Shown piece by piece: positions 45,387 to 53,914 of a stretch of DNA of 64,000 nucleotides. The notes under the pieces were generated by a model. It was not told where the DNA came from. It saw only the letters and a program-made list of their open reading frames with translations, and ran no database searches. The position numbers and the translations under genes were made by a program. The stretch is from Corallococcus macrosporus (lineage in GTDB: Bacteria > Myxococcota > Myxococcia > Myxococcales > Myxococcaceae): assembly GCF_017302985.1 (NCBI RefSeq), contig NZ_JAFIMU010000002.1:248001-312000 (forward strand), written 5' to 3'. Numbering within the stretch: the first letter of the stretch is position 1; each line of letters opens with the position of its first letter.

Positions 45387-46493
45387 TCAGTCCTCCAAGG
45401 GTGCGAACAGAATCTGGGCCAGCCGGTCCAGACGCGCCGGGCTGGCCAGCGCTTTGCGCGTACGGGATGACATTTCCAGGTGCAGGAAGCGGGCGAGCGG
45501 GTAGGCCTGGAGCAGCCGGGCCTGCGCGTTCTGTGTTCCACCGAGCACCCGGACTCCATCCGGGAACAACTTCACTCCGGGACCGAGCGCCTCCTCCAGC
45601 GGTGTGGCCACCTTCCGGGCCCACGTGCCGGGCTTGCGCGTCCCGTCGCTCACCACGGCCGCGAGCATCTCCGTGCGGCCCTTCTGGACCTTCGATTCGC
45701 CGAAGCCGTGCAGCTGCGCCACGCGAGGAGCGCGGAGCTGGCGCGCGGCCAGGTCGGTCACGGTCTGGAAGAGATGATCCGGGTTGTGCGCGACGTCCGC
45801 CGGGTGCTCCGGATCCTCGGGCGTCTCACCGGGCGCGCCCTTGTAGCGGTGCGCGGTGGCGGTCATGAACAGGCGCGGCGCGTGGCCCTGCGGCGGGCAG
45901 GAGAAGACGCTGGCGCCGATGTCCTCCGTGCCGATGTCGAAGTACGGATGGGGCACCTGCACCACGTCGTCGGTGGCCTCGCCCGTGCGGATCACATACG
46001 CGCCCGCGCCGTGGAAGTTGTCCGGGCGCTCGCGCAGGACCCAGAAGGTGTCGCGCGGCGTCGTCCACGTCTCCAGGAAGAAGCCCGCGGACGCGGCGAC
46101 GTTCGTGAGTTCCGGCGGGACGTCCTTCTGCGTGGGCGCCGCCGCCAGCAGCGCGGGGATGAGCTTCGAGAACGCCGCCCGTTCCTCCAGCGTGGTGGGG
46201 TGGAACGTCACGGCGTCCAGGCGCGGCCACAGCCCGGAGAAGCGCGCGTCCACGCGGCACCCCGAGTGCTCGGGCACGTTCACGGATGGATCCTCCTGCG
46301 GCACGCGCTCCGGGGGAGGGTGCGTCGCGGCCTTCGGGCGCTGCCGGGATGGCTTCGCTGCCTTCGCGGAGTCCGAAGCCGTCTCAGCGCCCGGGGCCGT
46401 CTGCGCGTGGGCGCTGATGCCAGCGCCCAGCACGGACACGACTCCCGCGGCCACGAGCGGGCGCCACGACCCGGTCATCCCACGGGACTTCAC
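45387..46493 (-). CDS. Exported zinc-hydrolase, poly-gamma-glutamate-hydrolase-like
   Basis: This 368-residue protein starts with GTG 46493 in a GTGA overlap (ATG 46478 is the alternative). A signal peptide ends near AHAQ. The folded part has, in order, VPHPYFDIGTED (His182), DVAHNPDHLF, QLHGFGE (His262), VVSDGT, GGTQNAQAR and FLHLEMSSRTR (His338, Glu340). From memory these match the order of motifs in zinc-dependent poly-gamma-glutamate hydrolases (PHGGxIExGT, SIHG, N-x-R, QLExSxxxR). The lipoprotein at 52526-53806 is a paralogue sharing every motif. In the CapB/C operon it would cut or release the polymer, a job done by CapD/PgsS in Gram-positives. The assignment is by motif, not by search. 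Confidence 0.75.
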   Translation of the reverse strand: MKSRGMTGSWRPLVAAGVVSVLGAGISAHAQTAPGAETASDSAKAAKPSRQRPKAATHPPPERVPQEDPSVNVPEHSGCRVDARFSGLWPRLDAVTFHPTTLEERAAFSKLIPALLAAAPTQKDVPPELTNVAASAGFFLETWTTPRDTFWVLRERPDNFHGAGAYVIRTGEATDDVVQVPHPYFDIGTEDIGASVFSCPPQGHAPRLFMTATAHRYKGAPGETPEDPEHPADVAHNPDHLFQTVTDLAARQLRAPRVAQLHGFGESKVQKGRTEMLAAVVSDGTRKPGTWARKVATPLEEALGPGVKLFPDGVRVLGGTQNAQARLLQAYPLARFLHLEMSSRTRKALASPARLDRLAQILFAPLED

Positions 46494-49117
46494 AGCAGGT
46501 CCTCGTCGGGCTGCCAGCCGCCCCGGTTCCACATGCGCGGCGCGGTGTTCTCCACCGACTGGCCGAACATGAAGAACCGCGCCCACATGGGCTCGGAGCC
46601 CAGCGCCTGGATGCGCACGGTGTGCACGCCCGGCGCGATGTCCTCGCCCAGCGTCACCGGCACCGTGCGCGCGTACCACTTCACGCCCGGGCGGCCCGCC
46701 GGCATCGCCGGGTCGCGCTCGGAGGCCGGCAGCACCACCGTGCGCTCGGCGCGGGTGACGTGCGGCACCAGCACGCTGGCGCGGCGCACGGGGTTGCCGC
46801 CGTCCACCGTCACCGTCAGCTGGGGCTCCTTCGCGCCCTCCGCCACCGGCGTGTAGACGACCACGTTGAGCGTCACGGCGCCCGGGCCCGTCTTGCGCAC
46901 CGGCACGCGCAGACCACCCTGGCCCACCGGATACACCGTGCGCGAGCGCAGACCGCTGCCCGCCGCGGGAGGCCGGTTGAGCATCGCCGTCAGCCCCGGC
47001 GCGGTGGAGCGCAGCTCCACCTCGTGCTCGCCCGGCGGCAGCGGAGGCAGCAGCTCCCGCGCCCGCGTGGAGCGCACGGTGAAGCGGTGCAGGGGCTCGC
47101 CGTCGAGCAGCACCTCCACCTCGTTGCCCAGCGCCGCCGCGTCCTTCAGCGACAGGCGCACCTCCGGACGGGTGGGCGTGCGCGCATCGAAGCGCGCCCG
47201 CACCGCGCGGCCCGGCTCCAGCACCGTGGACAGCGCCTTCACCATGTCCACCGTGTCCGCCTGCGCGGACTCCAGCACCTCCACCACCGCGGGCGAGCCG
47301 TAGGGGCGCACCACCACCGCGTCACCCGACGGCGGCAGGCGCTCCTCCACCGGACCCACGGGCTCCAGGCGCACCTGGCTCAGCAGCTCCAGCCGGGCGC
47401 CCGCCTGCAGCAGCGCCGGCAGGTTCGCCGGACGCATCGGGTGCCACGCGCGGGAGTCCACGGGCGCGTTGCGCCAGCGCACGGCCGTGAGCGCGTCGTT
47501 CGTGTACGGCGCCGACGCCGCGATGGGCTGGCCGCTGGAGAGGAAGCTGTAGAGCTGCACGATGGTCGCGCGCGGCGCCTCCACGCGCAGCTTGCGAGCC
47601 CCCATCGGCAGGAACACCCGAGCGCTCGCCGTGCCCGACACCCAGGCCGGCAGGTCCGTCACTTCTCCGGAGCCCCCGTCCTGCGCCACCTGCGCCATCG
47701 GCGTGCACGGCAGCGCGCCTCCGGGCAGCGGGGCCAGGGCCGCGCTCTCGAACGGGGCGGGCTCCGGCGTGGCGTCCAGCGAGGCCTGGCCCAGCGCCTG
47801 GCCCTGCTCATCCAGCACCGTGAGGCTCAGGTGCAGCGGCTCACGCGAGGGCGCGCGGTCCAGCGAGCGCGCGTCGATGCGCACCAGCCGCCCCACCGCG
47901 TCCATGCGCGGGTCGATGTCCAGCTCCAGCACCGGGCACGCCGGGCCGGTGGCGAACGCCTCCGTGCGGCGCGTGTCCGGCAGGAAGGCCACGCGGCCCT
48001 CCGACGCGACGCTGGAGGAAGGACGCGACTCGGCGGGCAGCAGCCACGACTCGAACGGGCCCTCCACCGTGTAGCGCAGGTCCTCCTGGCCGTCGTTGCG
48101 CACCATCACCGTGTGCACGCCCTCCGGCAGCTCCAGCGGATGCGACATGGGCGAGCCCGCCACGGGGCCCGGCAGCTCCAGCGTGTGCGCCGAGCCGTCC
48201 GCGGACAGCGTCTGCACCGTCACGGGCCCGTGCGGCTGGGCCTTCGCGTCCGTCGCGTCGCTCCACAGCCACAGCACCGGCTTCGAGGGGCCGGTGACGT
48301 TGAGGGCCACGGCGCGGCCGGCGCCCAGGCGCTCCTGCACGGACTCGGTGGCCTCCACCAGCGGCAGCCGGTACGGGGTGCGGTAGACGGGTTCAATCTG
48401 GTAGTCGGTGCCCGCCTCGCCTTCCGCGTTGAGGCGCTCCCAGTGCTCCTCGGCCAGCCAGCGGCGCGTGTCGGCGGAGAGCTTCTCGAAGGGCTCGAAG
48501 GTGGCGCGGCCGGCGCGCACCTCCGCGCGGGCCAGGGCCAGCTTCTGCGACGCGAGCAGCGGCAGCGTGCGGTGCGCGCGGACGTAGACGCGCGCGAGCA
48601 GCGTGTCGTTCGTGCCCGCGGGGCGCAGGTAGAGCACGGAGTACTCCGGCCGCTCCTCGGGCAGGCGCAGCACGAACTCGCGCTCGTCCGTCACCTGCTG
48701 ATCCGCGTGCGTGGTGAAGGCGCTCTCCTGCAGGAACGTGCCGTCCTCCTGCGGCTGGCCCTTGCTCTGGCGCGTGCGCGTGAAGATGGCGCGCTCCAGC
48801 AGCACGCCGTCCGGGCCGCGAAGGATGGCCTTGAGGCCGTACTGGTACTGCTTCTCCGGCGCGTAGGGCGTGCCGTCGGGGAGCAGCTCGTGCGTGACGA
48901 TGAGCAGCTCCTCCGCGTCGGCGGGGACGCGCACGCGCATCTCCCGGCCCGGCTCCAGGCGGTAGAAGATGAGGCGCTCGGCGTTGACGAACTTCGCGTC
49001 GCGCCGGGCGGTGGGCGTGTCGGTGTTGCCGAGCACGGCGAGGCTCGCGCCCCAGATGAGGGCCAGGCCCACCATCAGGCCAAGGAGCGCCACGAGGGCG
49101 CGGCTGCGGGTCTTCAT
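46490..49117 (-). CDS. Large membrane-anchored periplasmic protein of unknown function
   Basis: This 875-residue protein begins with a single N-terminal helix (ALVALLGLMVGLALIWGASLAVLG, residues about 7-30) that serves as anchor or uncleaved signal; the rest is periplasmic. It is rich in beta-strands in repeated sandwich-like units (LPEGVHTVMVRNDGQEDLRYTVEG, LPPGEHEVELRSTAPGL, VPVTLGEDIAPGVHTVRIQALG), the same style as the N-terminal part of the 1664-residue protein, so the two may pack together. Start and stop both overlap neighbours (ATGA with the CapC homologue, GTGA with the hydrolase). No catalytic motif is recognised. It is not similar to CapA/PgsA, the usual third subunit, but may fill its place. 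Confidence 0.78.
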   Translation of the reverse strand: MKTRSRALVALLGLMVGLALIWGASLAVLGNTDTPTARRDAKFVNAERLIFYRLEPGREMRVRVPADAEELLIVTHELLPDGTPYAPEKQYQYGLKAILRGPDGVLLERAIFTRTRQSKGQPQEDGTFLQESAFTTHADQQVTDEREFVLRLPEERPEYSVLYLRPAGTNDTLLARVYVRAHRTLPLLASQKLALARAEVRAGRATFEPFEKLSADTRRWLAEEHWERLNAEGEAGTDYQIEPVYRTPYRLPLVEATESVQERLGAGRAVALNVTGPSKPVLWLWSDATDAKAQPHGPVTVQTLSADGSAHTLELPGPVAGSPMSHPLELPEGVHTVMVRNDGQEDLRYTVEGPFESWLLPAESRPSSSVASEGRVAFLPDTRRTEAFATGPACPVLELDIDPRMDAVGRLVRIDARSLDRAPSREPLHLSLTVLDEQGQALGQASLDATPEPAPFESAALAPLPGGALPCTPMAQVAQDGGSGEVTDLPAWVSGTASARVFLPMGARKLRVEAPRATIVQLYSFLSSGQPIAASAPYTNDALTAVRWRNAPVDSRAWHPMRPANLPALLQAGARLELLSQVRLEPVGPVEERLPPSGDAVVVRPYGSPAVVEVLESAQADTVDMVKALSTVLEPGRAVRARFDARTPTRPEVRLSLKDAAALGNEVEVLLDGEPLHRFTVRSTRARELLPPLPPGEHEVELRSTAPGLTAMLNRPPAAGSGLRSRTVYPVGQGGLRVPVRKTGPGAVTLNVVVYTPVAEGAKEPQLTVTVDGGNPVRRASVLVPHVTRAERTVVLPASERDPAMPAGRPGVKWYARTVPVTLGEDIAPGVHTVRIQALGSEPMWARFFMFGQSVENTAPRMWNRGGWQPDEDLL

Positions 49118-52100
49118 CGACGGGCCTCTTCGCGGGAGACTTCCCCGGTCAACACCACAGGACGGCGGTGCCGCAGCGCCAGGTCCACCGTGCTCGCGAG
49201 CTCCGCGTCACCCGCGGTCAGCTCCGCGCGCTTCGCCGGCGACGGGTGCTGCTGAAGGAAATAGACGGCGCGCAGCACCTGCTTGCCCTGCCGCGCTTCC
49301 ACCAGGAGGAAGGGCAGGCCGTATTCGGCGCTGTAGCCGGACTTCACCGAACGCGTCACGTTGCCCACGCGCTTCGTCTGCGCCAGCGCCCGCAGGTCGT
49401 GCACGTTCTGCTGCGCGACGTAGCGCTCCGCGCTGGCGGTCAGCTCCGCGAAGTGCTCCTTCAGCGCGGAGGACACCGGCTGCGTGGGCGCCACCAGCCG
49501 GTCCGCCAGCAGCGCGCGCTCGGGAGACTCGCGCGGCTCCTCGGGCAGCAGCCCCGTGAGCGCCAGCTCCTCGGCCGCCAGCCTCGGGCCCACGAAGGCG
49601 CCGCGCAGCGGCTCGGACAGCCACAGCGTGGCCAGCCGCGCTCCGCCGAAGGTGCGGGAGAAGACCTGCTGCGGGCTCGCGTCGTTGAGGCCCGTCAGCT
49701 CCGGGGAGCCGTCGTGGTAGCGCACGCGCTGCCCCAGCCAGCCCAGCGGGCCCTCTTGCGACAACAGCTTCTCCAGGTCCGCCGGCCGCTGCGCCGGCGT
49801 CAGCACCGGGCTGCCCACGTCCACCAGCACGTCCGCTTCCACGGAGGGCCGGCCGGAGAAGCCGCGCAGGTGCAGCACCCAGCCCTGCTCCTTCGGCAGC
49901 GCGCGGTGCACCGCCTGGTGGAACGCCTGGAAGCTCGTGCGCAGCTCACCGAAGGTGGCCGGGTGGGGCAGGTCGCCCGACGCGGTGGCGAACACCATCG
50001 CGGTGGCGCGCGACTCGTGCCACACCTCGGCGGCCACCGGCAGCGTGCCCGCCTCGCGGGCCGGCGACGGCACCTCCAGCGCCAGCGGCGAGCCGCCCGG
50101 CCGCACCATCAGCCCCGCGCCCAGCCGGCCCGGCGTCTCTTGCGCGTCCGTCACCCACCAGCACCCGGCCGCGCCCGCGCACTCCGTCACCGGGTGCACC
50201 CGCAGGCCCAGCAGCGCCGCCATGGCCCCGGCCCAGCGCGTGCGCAGCTCCACCGGCACGTCCGCCGTGCCGCCGCCCAGGAGCGGCGAGGCCACCTGCT
50301 GCTCCAGCACCAGCAGCTCCGCGTCCGAAGGCTGCACCGCCGGCACGCGCGCCACCTCCGGCGTCACCATCAGCGTGCCCAGCGCGTCGCGCTCCGTCAT
50401 CGGCTCGGCCAGCCCGGGGGCCTGCGCCAGCACCAGCGCGGCCAGGTCGAAGGCGCCCGCGCGCAGCACGCTCACCCGCGACTCACCCCAGTTGCCACCG
50501 GGCTCCGGCGGAGCCTCCGCCGTCACCTTCGCGCCCGGCCACAGCGCGTCCAGCCCGCGAGGCGCCTTGCCGTCCGGCGTGTGCAGCACCGCCTGGCCCG
50601 GCTTCAGCGAAGGATCCACGCGCAGCTGCACGCGCTCCCGCGACGACAGCGCGTCGTGCGCGTGGCGCAGCGGCGTTTCCGACTGCGACAGCGCGTCACC
50701 CAGCACCAGGCCCGCGCGGTGCGAGTCCACACCGCTCACGATGACGGCGCGGCAGCTCACGCGCTCGCACAGGAGCGCGGCGGCCTCGGCGCTCGGCGCC
50801 TCCGTCAGCGGCCGCGGCACCTCCAGCACGGGGCCCTGCGCGCCGGGCACGAGCAGCGCCGTGTCCCAGCCCGCCTTGCCCTCGCCCTCCACGCGCTCCA
50901 CCAGCGCGTAGCGCGCGGGCGCGCCGTCCTGCTTCGGCAGCTCGCGAAGCTCCAGCCCCAGCGCCACCGCCTGCGTGCGCAGCGAGGACACGGCCTCCGC
51001 GCGGCCCGACTCCAGCCACGCGTCCAGCCCGTTCCACAGCCCGGTGTACGCGCGCAGGTCGCCGTGCTTCAGCCGCAGCGAGCCGCCCACATCGCTCTCA
51101 CGCGCGGTGGCGCGGCCCATCACCATCAGGCCCAGCGGAGACCGGTCCAGGCCCAGCCCGGGCACGTGCTCGTGCGGCGCCTCCGCCGTCAGCGCGGTGG
51201 CCGGACGCGGTTCGATGAGCGACAGCCCGAAGCCCGCGAGGCTGCCGATGAGGAAGCCCGCCAGCGACGTGTGCAGCGTGGGCAGCAGCACGCGCGCGAT
51301 GACCTGCTTCTGGAGCATCTTCACCGCCAGCAGCGTGGGCACCAGGTAGCCGAAGCCGAAGAGGTCCGTGACCTTCAGGCCCGGGATGCGCGCGCCCATG
51401 GCCCAGCCGATGGTCCACTTCACGAGGAAGCCCAGGCAGAAGACGAGCACCGTCTTGCGAGGGCCCTCCAGGTTGAGCGTGCGCAGCCCCGGCACCGACA
51501 GCACCGCCTTCGCGGCCAGCACCAGCAGCAGCACCTCCGCCATCGTGGCCACGAGCTTCAGGGGCTCCAGCCACGTGAGCGCCAGCAGCGCGGGCACGAG
51601 GATGCCGTTGAAGTCCCAGCCGTACTTGAGGTTGAAGCGCGCGGCGAGGAACGCCGTCGTCAGCAGGATGATGTAGGCCTTGGGGCTGGACAGGAAGTCC
51701 TGCGCCACGTCCTCGTACATCAGCTCCAGACTGGAGAAGGACAGGTTGGTGCCGGGCAGCAGCACGAAGCGGAGGATGACGTACGTCAGCGCCACCGGCA
51801 CGGCGACCTGCCACAGGCCGCGGCGCAGCTTCAGCTTCCAGAAGGCGTTCGCGGTGAGCGGCACCAGCACCAGGCCGATGCTGTGCAGGCTGCGGTCGAC
51901 GATGAAGGACGTGCCCCAGCGCTCGTCCATCCAGTGGCCCAGGACGGGCAACAGCCACGTCTCACTCACCGCGCGCACCACCACGCTGGCGAGCACCACG
52001 GCGAAGAAGCGGTCGCGTCCGAAGAACTCGCTCCAGGCCCCCGTGCGGGACAGTCCACTGGAGAACGCCAGCGCCAGGCCGTAGGTGAGCAGCGACTCCG

Positions 52101-52296
52101 CCACCACGGTGCAGCCGGCCTCCGGGTGGATGACGAACACCGAGGCCAGGTAGCCGGGGACGACGAGGCCCACGAAGACCCACCCCAGCGTCTCCGTGAG
52201 GAGCGCCAGGATGAGCACGCCCACGAGCACCGCCACCAGGATGGAGGTGTCGAGGGAGTAAGCCGGAAACAGTGTCAGGGTCGAAAGGAGCGGCAT
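49114..52296 (-). CDS. capC: CapC/PgsC-type membrane protein, tandem duplicated, with long soluble domain
   Basis: This 1060-residue protein starts at ATG 52296 before the first membrane helix; the frame runs 162 codons further upstream without protein-like sequence. Residues of about 10-365 contain two PgsC-like units. Unit 1 has GLVVPGYLASVF, FFGRDRFFAVVLASVVVRA and GLVLVPLTANAF; unit 2 has GILVPALLAL, LEGPRKTVLVFCLGFLVKW and GYLVPTLLAVKMLQKQVIARV. Each matches the whole of Bacillus PgsC (about 150 residues). Residues of about 370-1060 are a soluble region with no known domain. First gene of the operon, overlapping the next by ATGA. PgsC partners PgsB in making and moving gamma-glutamyl chains. 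Confidence 0.88.
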   Translation of the reverse strand: MPLLSTLTLFPAYSLDTSILVAVLVGVLILALLTETLGWVFVGLVVPGYLASVFVIHPEAGCTVVAESLLTYGLALAFSSGLSRTGAWSEFFGRDRFFAVVLASVVVRAVSETWLLPVLGHWMDERWGTSFIVDRSLHSIGLVLVPLTANAFWKLKLRRGLWQVAVPVALTYVILRFVLLPGTNLSFSSLELMYEDVAQDFLSSPKAYIILLTTAFLAARFNLKYGWDFNGILVPALLALTWLEPLKLVATMAEVLLLVLAAKAVLSVPGLRTLNLEGPRKTVLVFCLGFLVKWTIGWAMGARIPGLKVTDLFGFGYLVPTLLAVKMLQKQVIARVLLPTLHTSLAGFLIGSLAGFGLSLIEPRPATALTAEAPHEHVPGLGLDRSPLGLMVMGRATARESDVGGSLRLKHGDLRAYTGLWNGLDAWLESGRAEAVSSLRTQAVALGLELRELPKQDGAPARYALVERVEGEGKAGWDTALLVPGAQGPVLEVPRPLTEAPSAEAAALLCERVSCRAVIVSGVDSHRAGLVLGDALSQSETPLRHAHDALSSRERVQLRVDPSLKPGQAVLHTPDGKAPRGLDALWPGAKVTAEAPPEPGGNWGESRVSVLRAGAFDLAALVLAQAPGLAEPMTERDALGTLMVTPEVARVPAVQPSDAELLVLEQQVASPLLGGGTADVPVELRTRWAGAMAALLGLRVHPVTECAGAAGCWWVTDAQETPGRLGAGLMVRPGGSPLALEVPSPAREAGTLPVAAEVWHESRATAMVFATASGDLPHPATFGELRTSFQAFHQAVHRALPKEQGWVLHLRGFSGRPSVEADVLVDVGSPVLTPAQRPADLEKLLSQEGPLGWLGQRVRYHDGSPELTGLNDASPQQVFSRTFGGARLATLWLSEPLRGAFVGPRLAAEELALTGLLPEEPRESPERALLADRLVAPTQPVSSALKEHFAELTASAERYVAQQNVHDLRALAQTKRVGNVTRSVKSGYSAEYGLPFLLVEARQGKQVLRAVYFLQQHPSPAKRAELTAGDAELASTVDLALRHRRPVVLTGEVSREEARR

Positions 52297-52525
52297 TGGT
52301 GGCCGCTCGAATCTAGGGAGGCTCCCGTCCCCGACCAGGGTTGCCCCTCTCAGGGGATGAGAAGCGTCCGCTGCCCAACCGATGCTCCGGGCCTCCAGTC
52401 CCACTGAATGCCCAACCCCGGACAGTGGAATTGGCCCCCTGAACCGGATCAGCCTGTGTGCTTCACGGGAGGAAAAGCCGGGCTGAACGCCGCGTGTGGC
52501 CGCCTTACGCGGGCAGCCAGAGGGC

Positions 52526-53806
52526 CTACGGGCAGTCCTGCGCCGCCACGGCCTGGCAGCCCAGGCCGGAGCCGGCGAGCGTGCAGGGCACGGTGTCCGC
52601 GAGCGCCTGCATGACGGCCCTGGACGACGCGCCGGTGCCGCGCAGCGTGGCGGACTGCTCCAGGTGGATGAAGCGGTCGGACGCGGCGGCGGCCTCCGTG
52701 AAGCACGCGTCCCCGGCGCCGTTGTCGATGCGGCCCTGCACGTTGCTGGTGCCGCACAGCGCGCGGTGCTTGCCGGAGTCATCCACCGCGTTGCAGGAGA
52801 AGGCCTTCTTCGTGCCCACCAGGTGGGTGTTGAGCGCGTCGCGCAGGCGGTTGGAGATCGACTCCGGCCGCAGCACGCTGGTGCCGTCGCTCACCACGGC
52901 GGCCTCCGGGCCGGTGCCCGCGTCCATGCCGTGGATGCTGGCGGCGATGGCGTCCGGGTAGGTGGCGCGCAGCGCGCGGTGCGCGGCGGTGAAGAAGTTG
53001 TTGCCGTAGTGCGCGGCGTCGGAGATGCGCAGGCCCTTCGTGCCGCACACGCTGGTGGTGCCGCTGCACGGGCTGGCGGTGGTGACGGCGCAGCGGTTGC
53101 TGCCGGTGATCAGCAGCGCGCGCGCGCCCAGCGTCACCAGCTGCGTGGCCGTCTGACGCAGCGTGCCCTCATCAGAGTCCGCGTGCGGCGCCTCCAGCCA
53201 CAGGTTTCGTGCGGGGAACAGGTTGATGATGAAGGTGCCGCCGCCGCGCGCCAGCAGCCCCTGCTCGCGCACCACCAGCCAGCCGCCGCCCGTGGCGTTG
53301 CGGAAGGTGGACACGCCGTAGCCCATCCCCGCCAGGTCCTGCACCACCTGCGGGGTGGGACCTTCGGTGAGCAGCGTGCGGAAGGCGCCCTCGAACGCGG
53401 CCAGCTCCGTGCCGCCCGGCTCCTTGAAGCCGCCGCTGTTGGCCAGGGCGATGGGCGCCGTCTGGAGCCACGTCGTCAGGTCGCCCGTCAGGCTGGACAG
53501 CGAGGTGAGCGGCGCGCACACGCTTGCTGACTGCCCGGGCGTGCTGACGACCGGCGCCTCGGCGGTGGGCGTCTCGCCGGGCGTCACCGTGTCGGTGGGC
53601 GTCGGCGTGGTGGGCACCTGGCCCACGTCTTCGGCGGGCGCGGTGGGCTCGGTCGGAGAGGCCGGGGCCTGGCCCACGCTCCCGGGCGCGTTGATGGAAG
53701 AGGGGTTCTCCGCCACCGCGTCACTCGGTCCAGCGACGGCATTGCTGCACGCGGCTGCGAGGAGCAGGAGGCAGGAAAGGGACGTGCGCAGGGGGGACAA
53801 AGACAT
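52526..53806 (-). CDS. Lipoprotein paralogue of the poly-gamma-glutamate-hydrolase-like enzyme
   Basis: This 426-residue protein starts at ATG 53806; its signal ends LLAAAC, a plausible lipobox. A Pro/Thr/Glu-rich linker (about 25-110) leads to a domain that aligns with the operon-borne hydrolase: WLVVREQ, EAPHADSDEGT (His208), LLITGSNR, DAAHYGNNFF, SIHGMDAG (His292), AAVVSDGT, LCGTSNVQGR and FIHLEQSATLR (His381, Glu383). It adds three Cys-rich inserts (NRCAVTTASPCSGTTSVCG, AFSCN, ACFTEA), likely disulfides. It is 230 bases upstream of the CapC gene on the same strand. A surface-anchored zinc amidohydrolase acting on gamma-glutamyl polymer is the inference. Confidence 0.75.
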   Translation of the reverse strand: MSLSPLRTSLSCLLLLAAACSNAVAGPSDAVAENPSSINAPGSVGQAPASPTEPTAPAEDVGQVPTTPTPTDTVTPGETPTAEAPVVSTPGQSASVCAPLTSLSSLTGDLTTWLQTAPIALANSGGFKEPGGTELAAFEGAFRTLLTEGPTPQVVQDLAGMGYGVSTFRNATGGGWLVVREQGLLARGGGTFIINLFPARNLWLEAPHADSDEGTLRQTATQLVTLGARALLITGSNRCAVTTASPCSGTTSVCGTKGLRISDAAHYGNNFFTAAHRALRATYPDAIAASIHGMDAGTGPEAAVVSDGTSVLRPESISNRLRDALNTHLVGTKKAFSCNAVDDSGKHRALCGTSNVQGRIDNGAGDACFTEAAAASDRFIHLEQSATLRGTGASSRAVMQALADTVPCTLAGSGLGCQAVAAQDCP

Positions 53807-53914
53807 GGTCCTGTCCCGAACAGCATGCCCTGCGCATGCATTCGCATCCCGTCAATCCGGGATGACAGCCGGAACAGCGCCCGCACGCCTGTCCGCTCTA
53901 TGTCGCCTGCCTGC

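Noticed and set aside
46478-46679. A longer N-terminus for the operon-borne hydrolase starting at 46679
   Set aside because: The extra residues are Ala/His/Arg-rich and lie wholly inside the upstream gene; the GTG at 46493 in a GTGA overlap precedes a good signal peptide.
52330-52480. CTGAGA and CTGATCC elements upstream of the CapC gene, suggestive of a TPP riboswitch
   Set aside because: On the minus strand they occur in the wrong order and spacing for the TPP aptamer, and no thiamine gene follows. A short hairpin (cccct/agggg) is all that remains.
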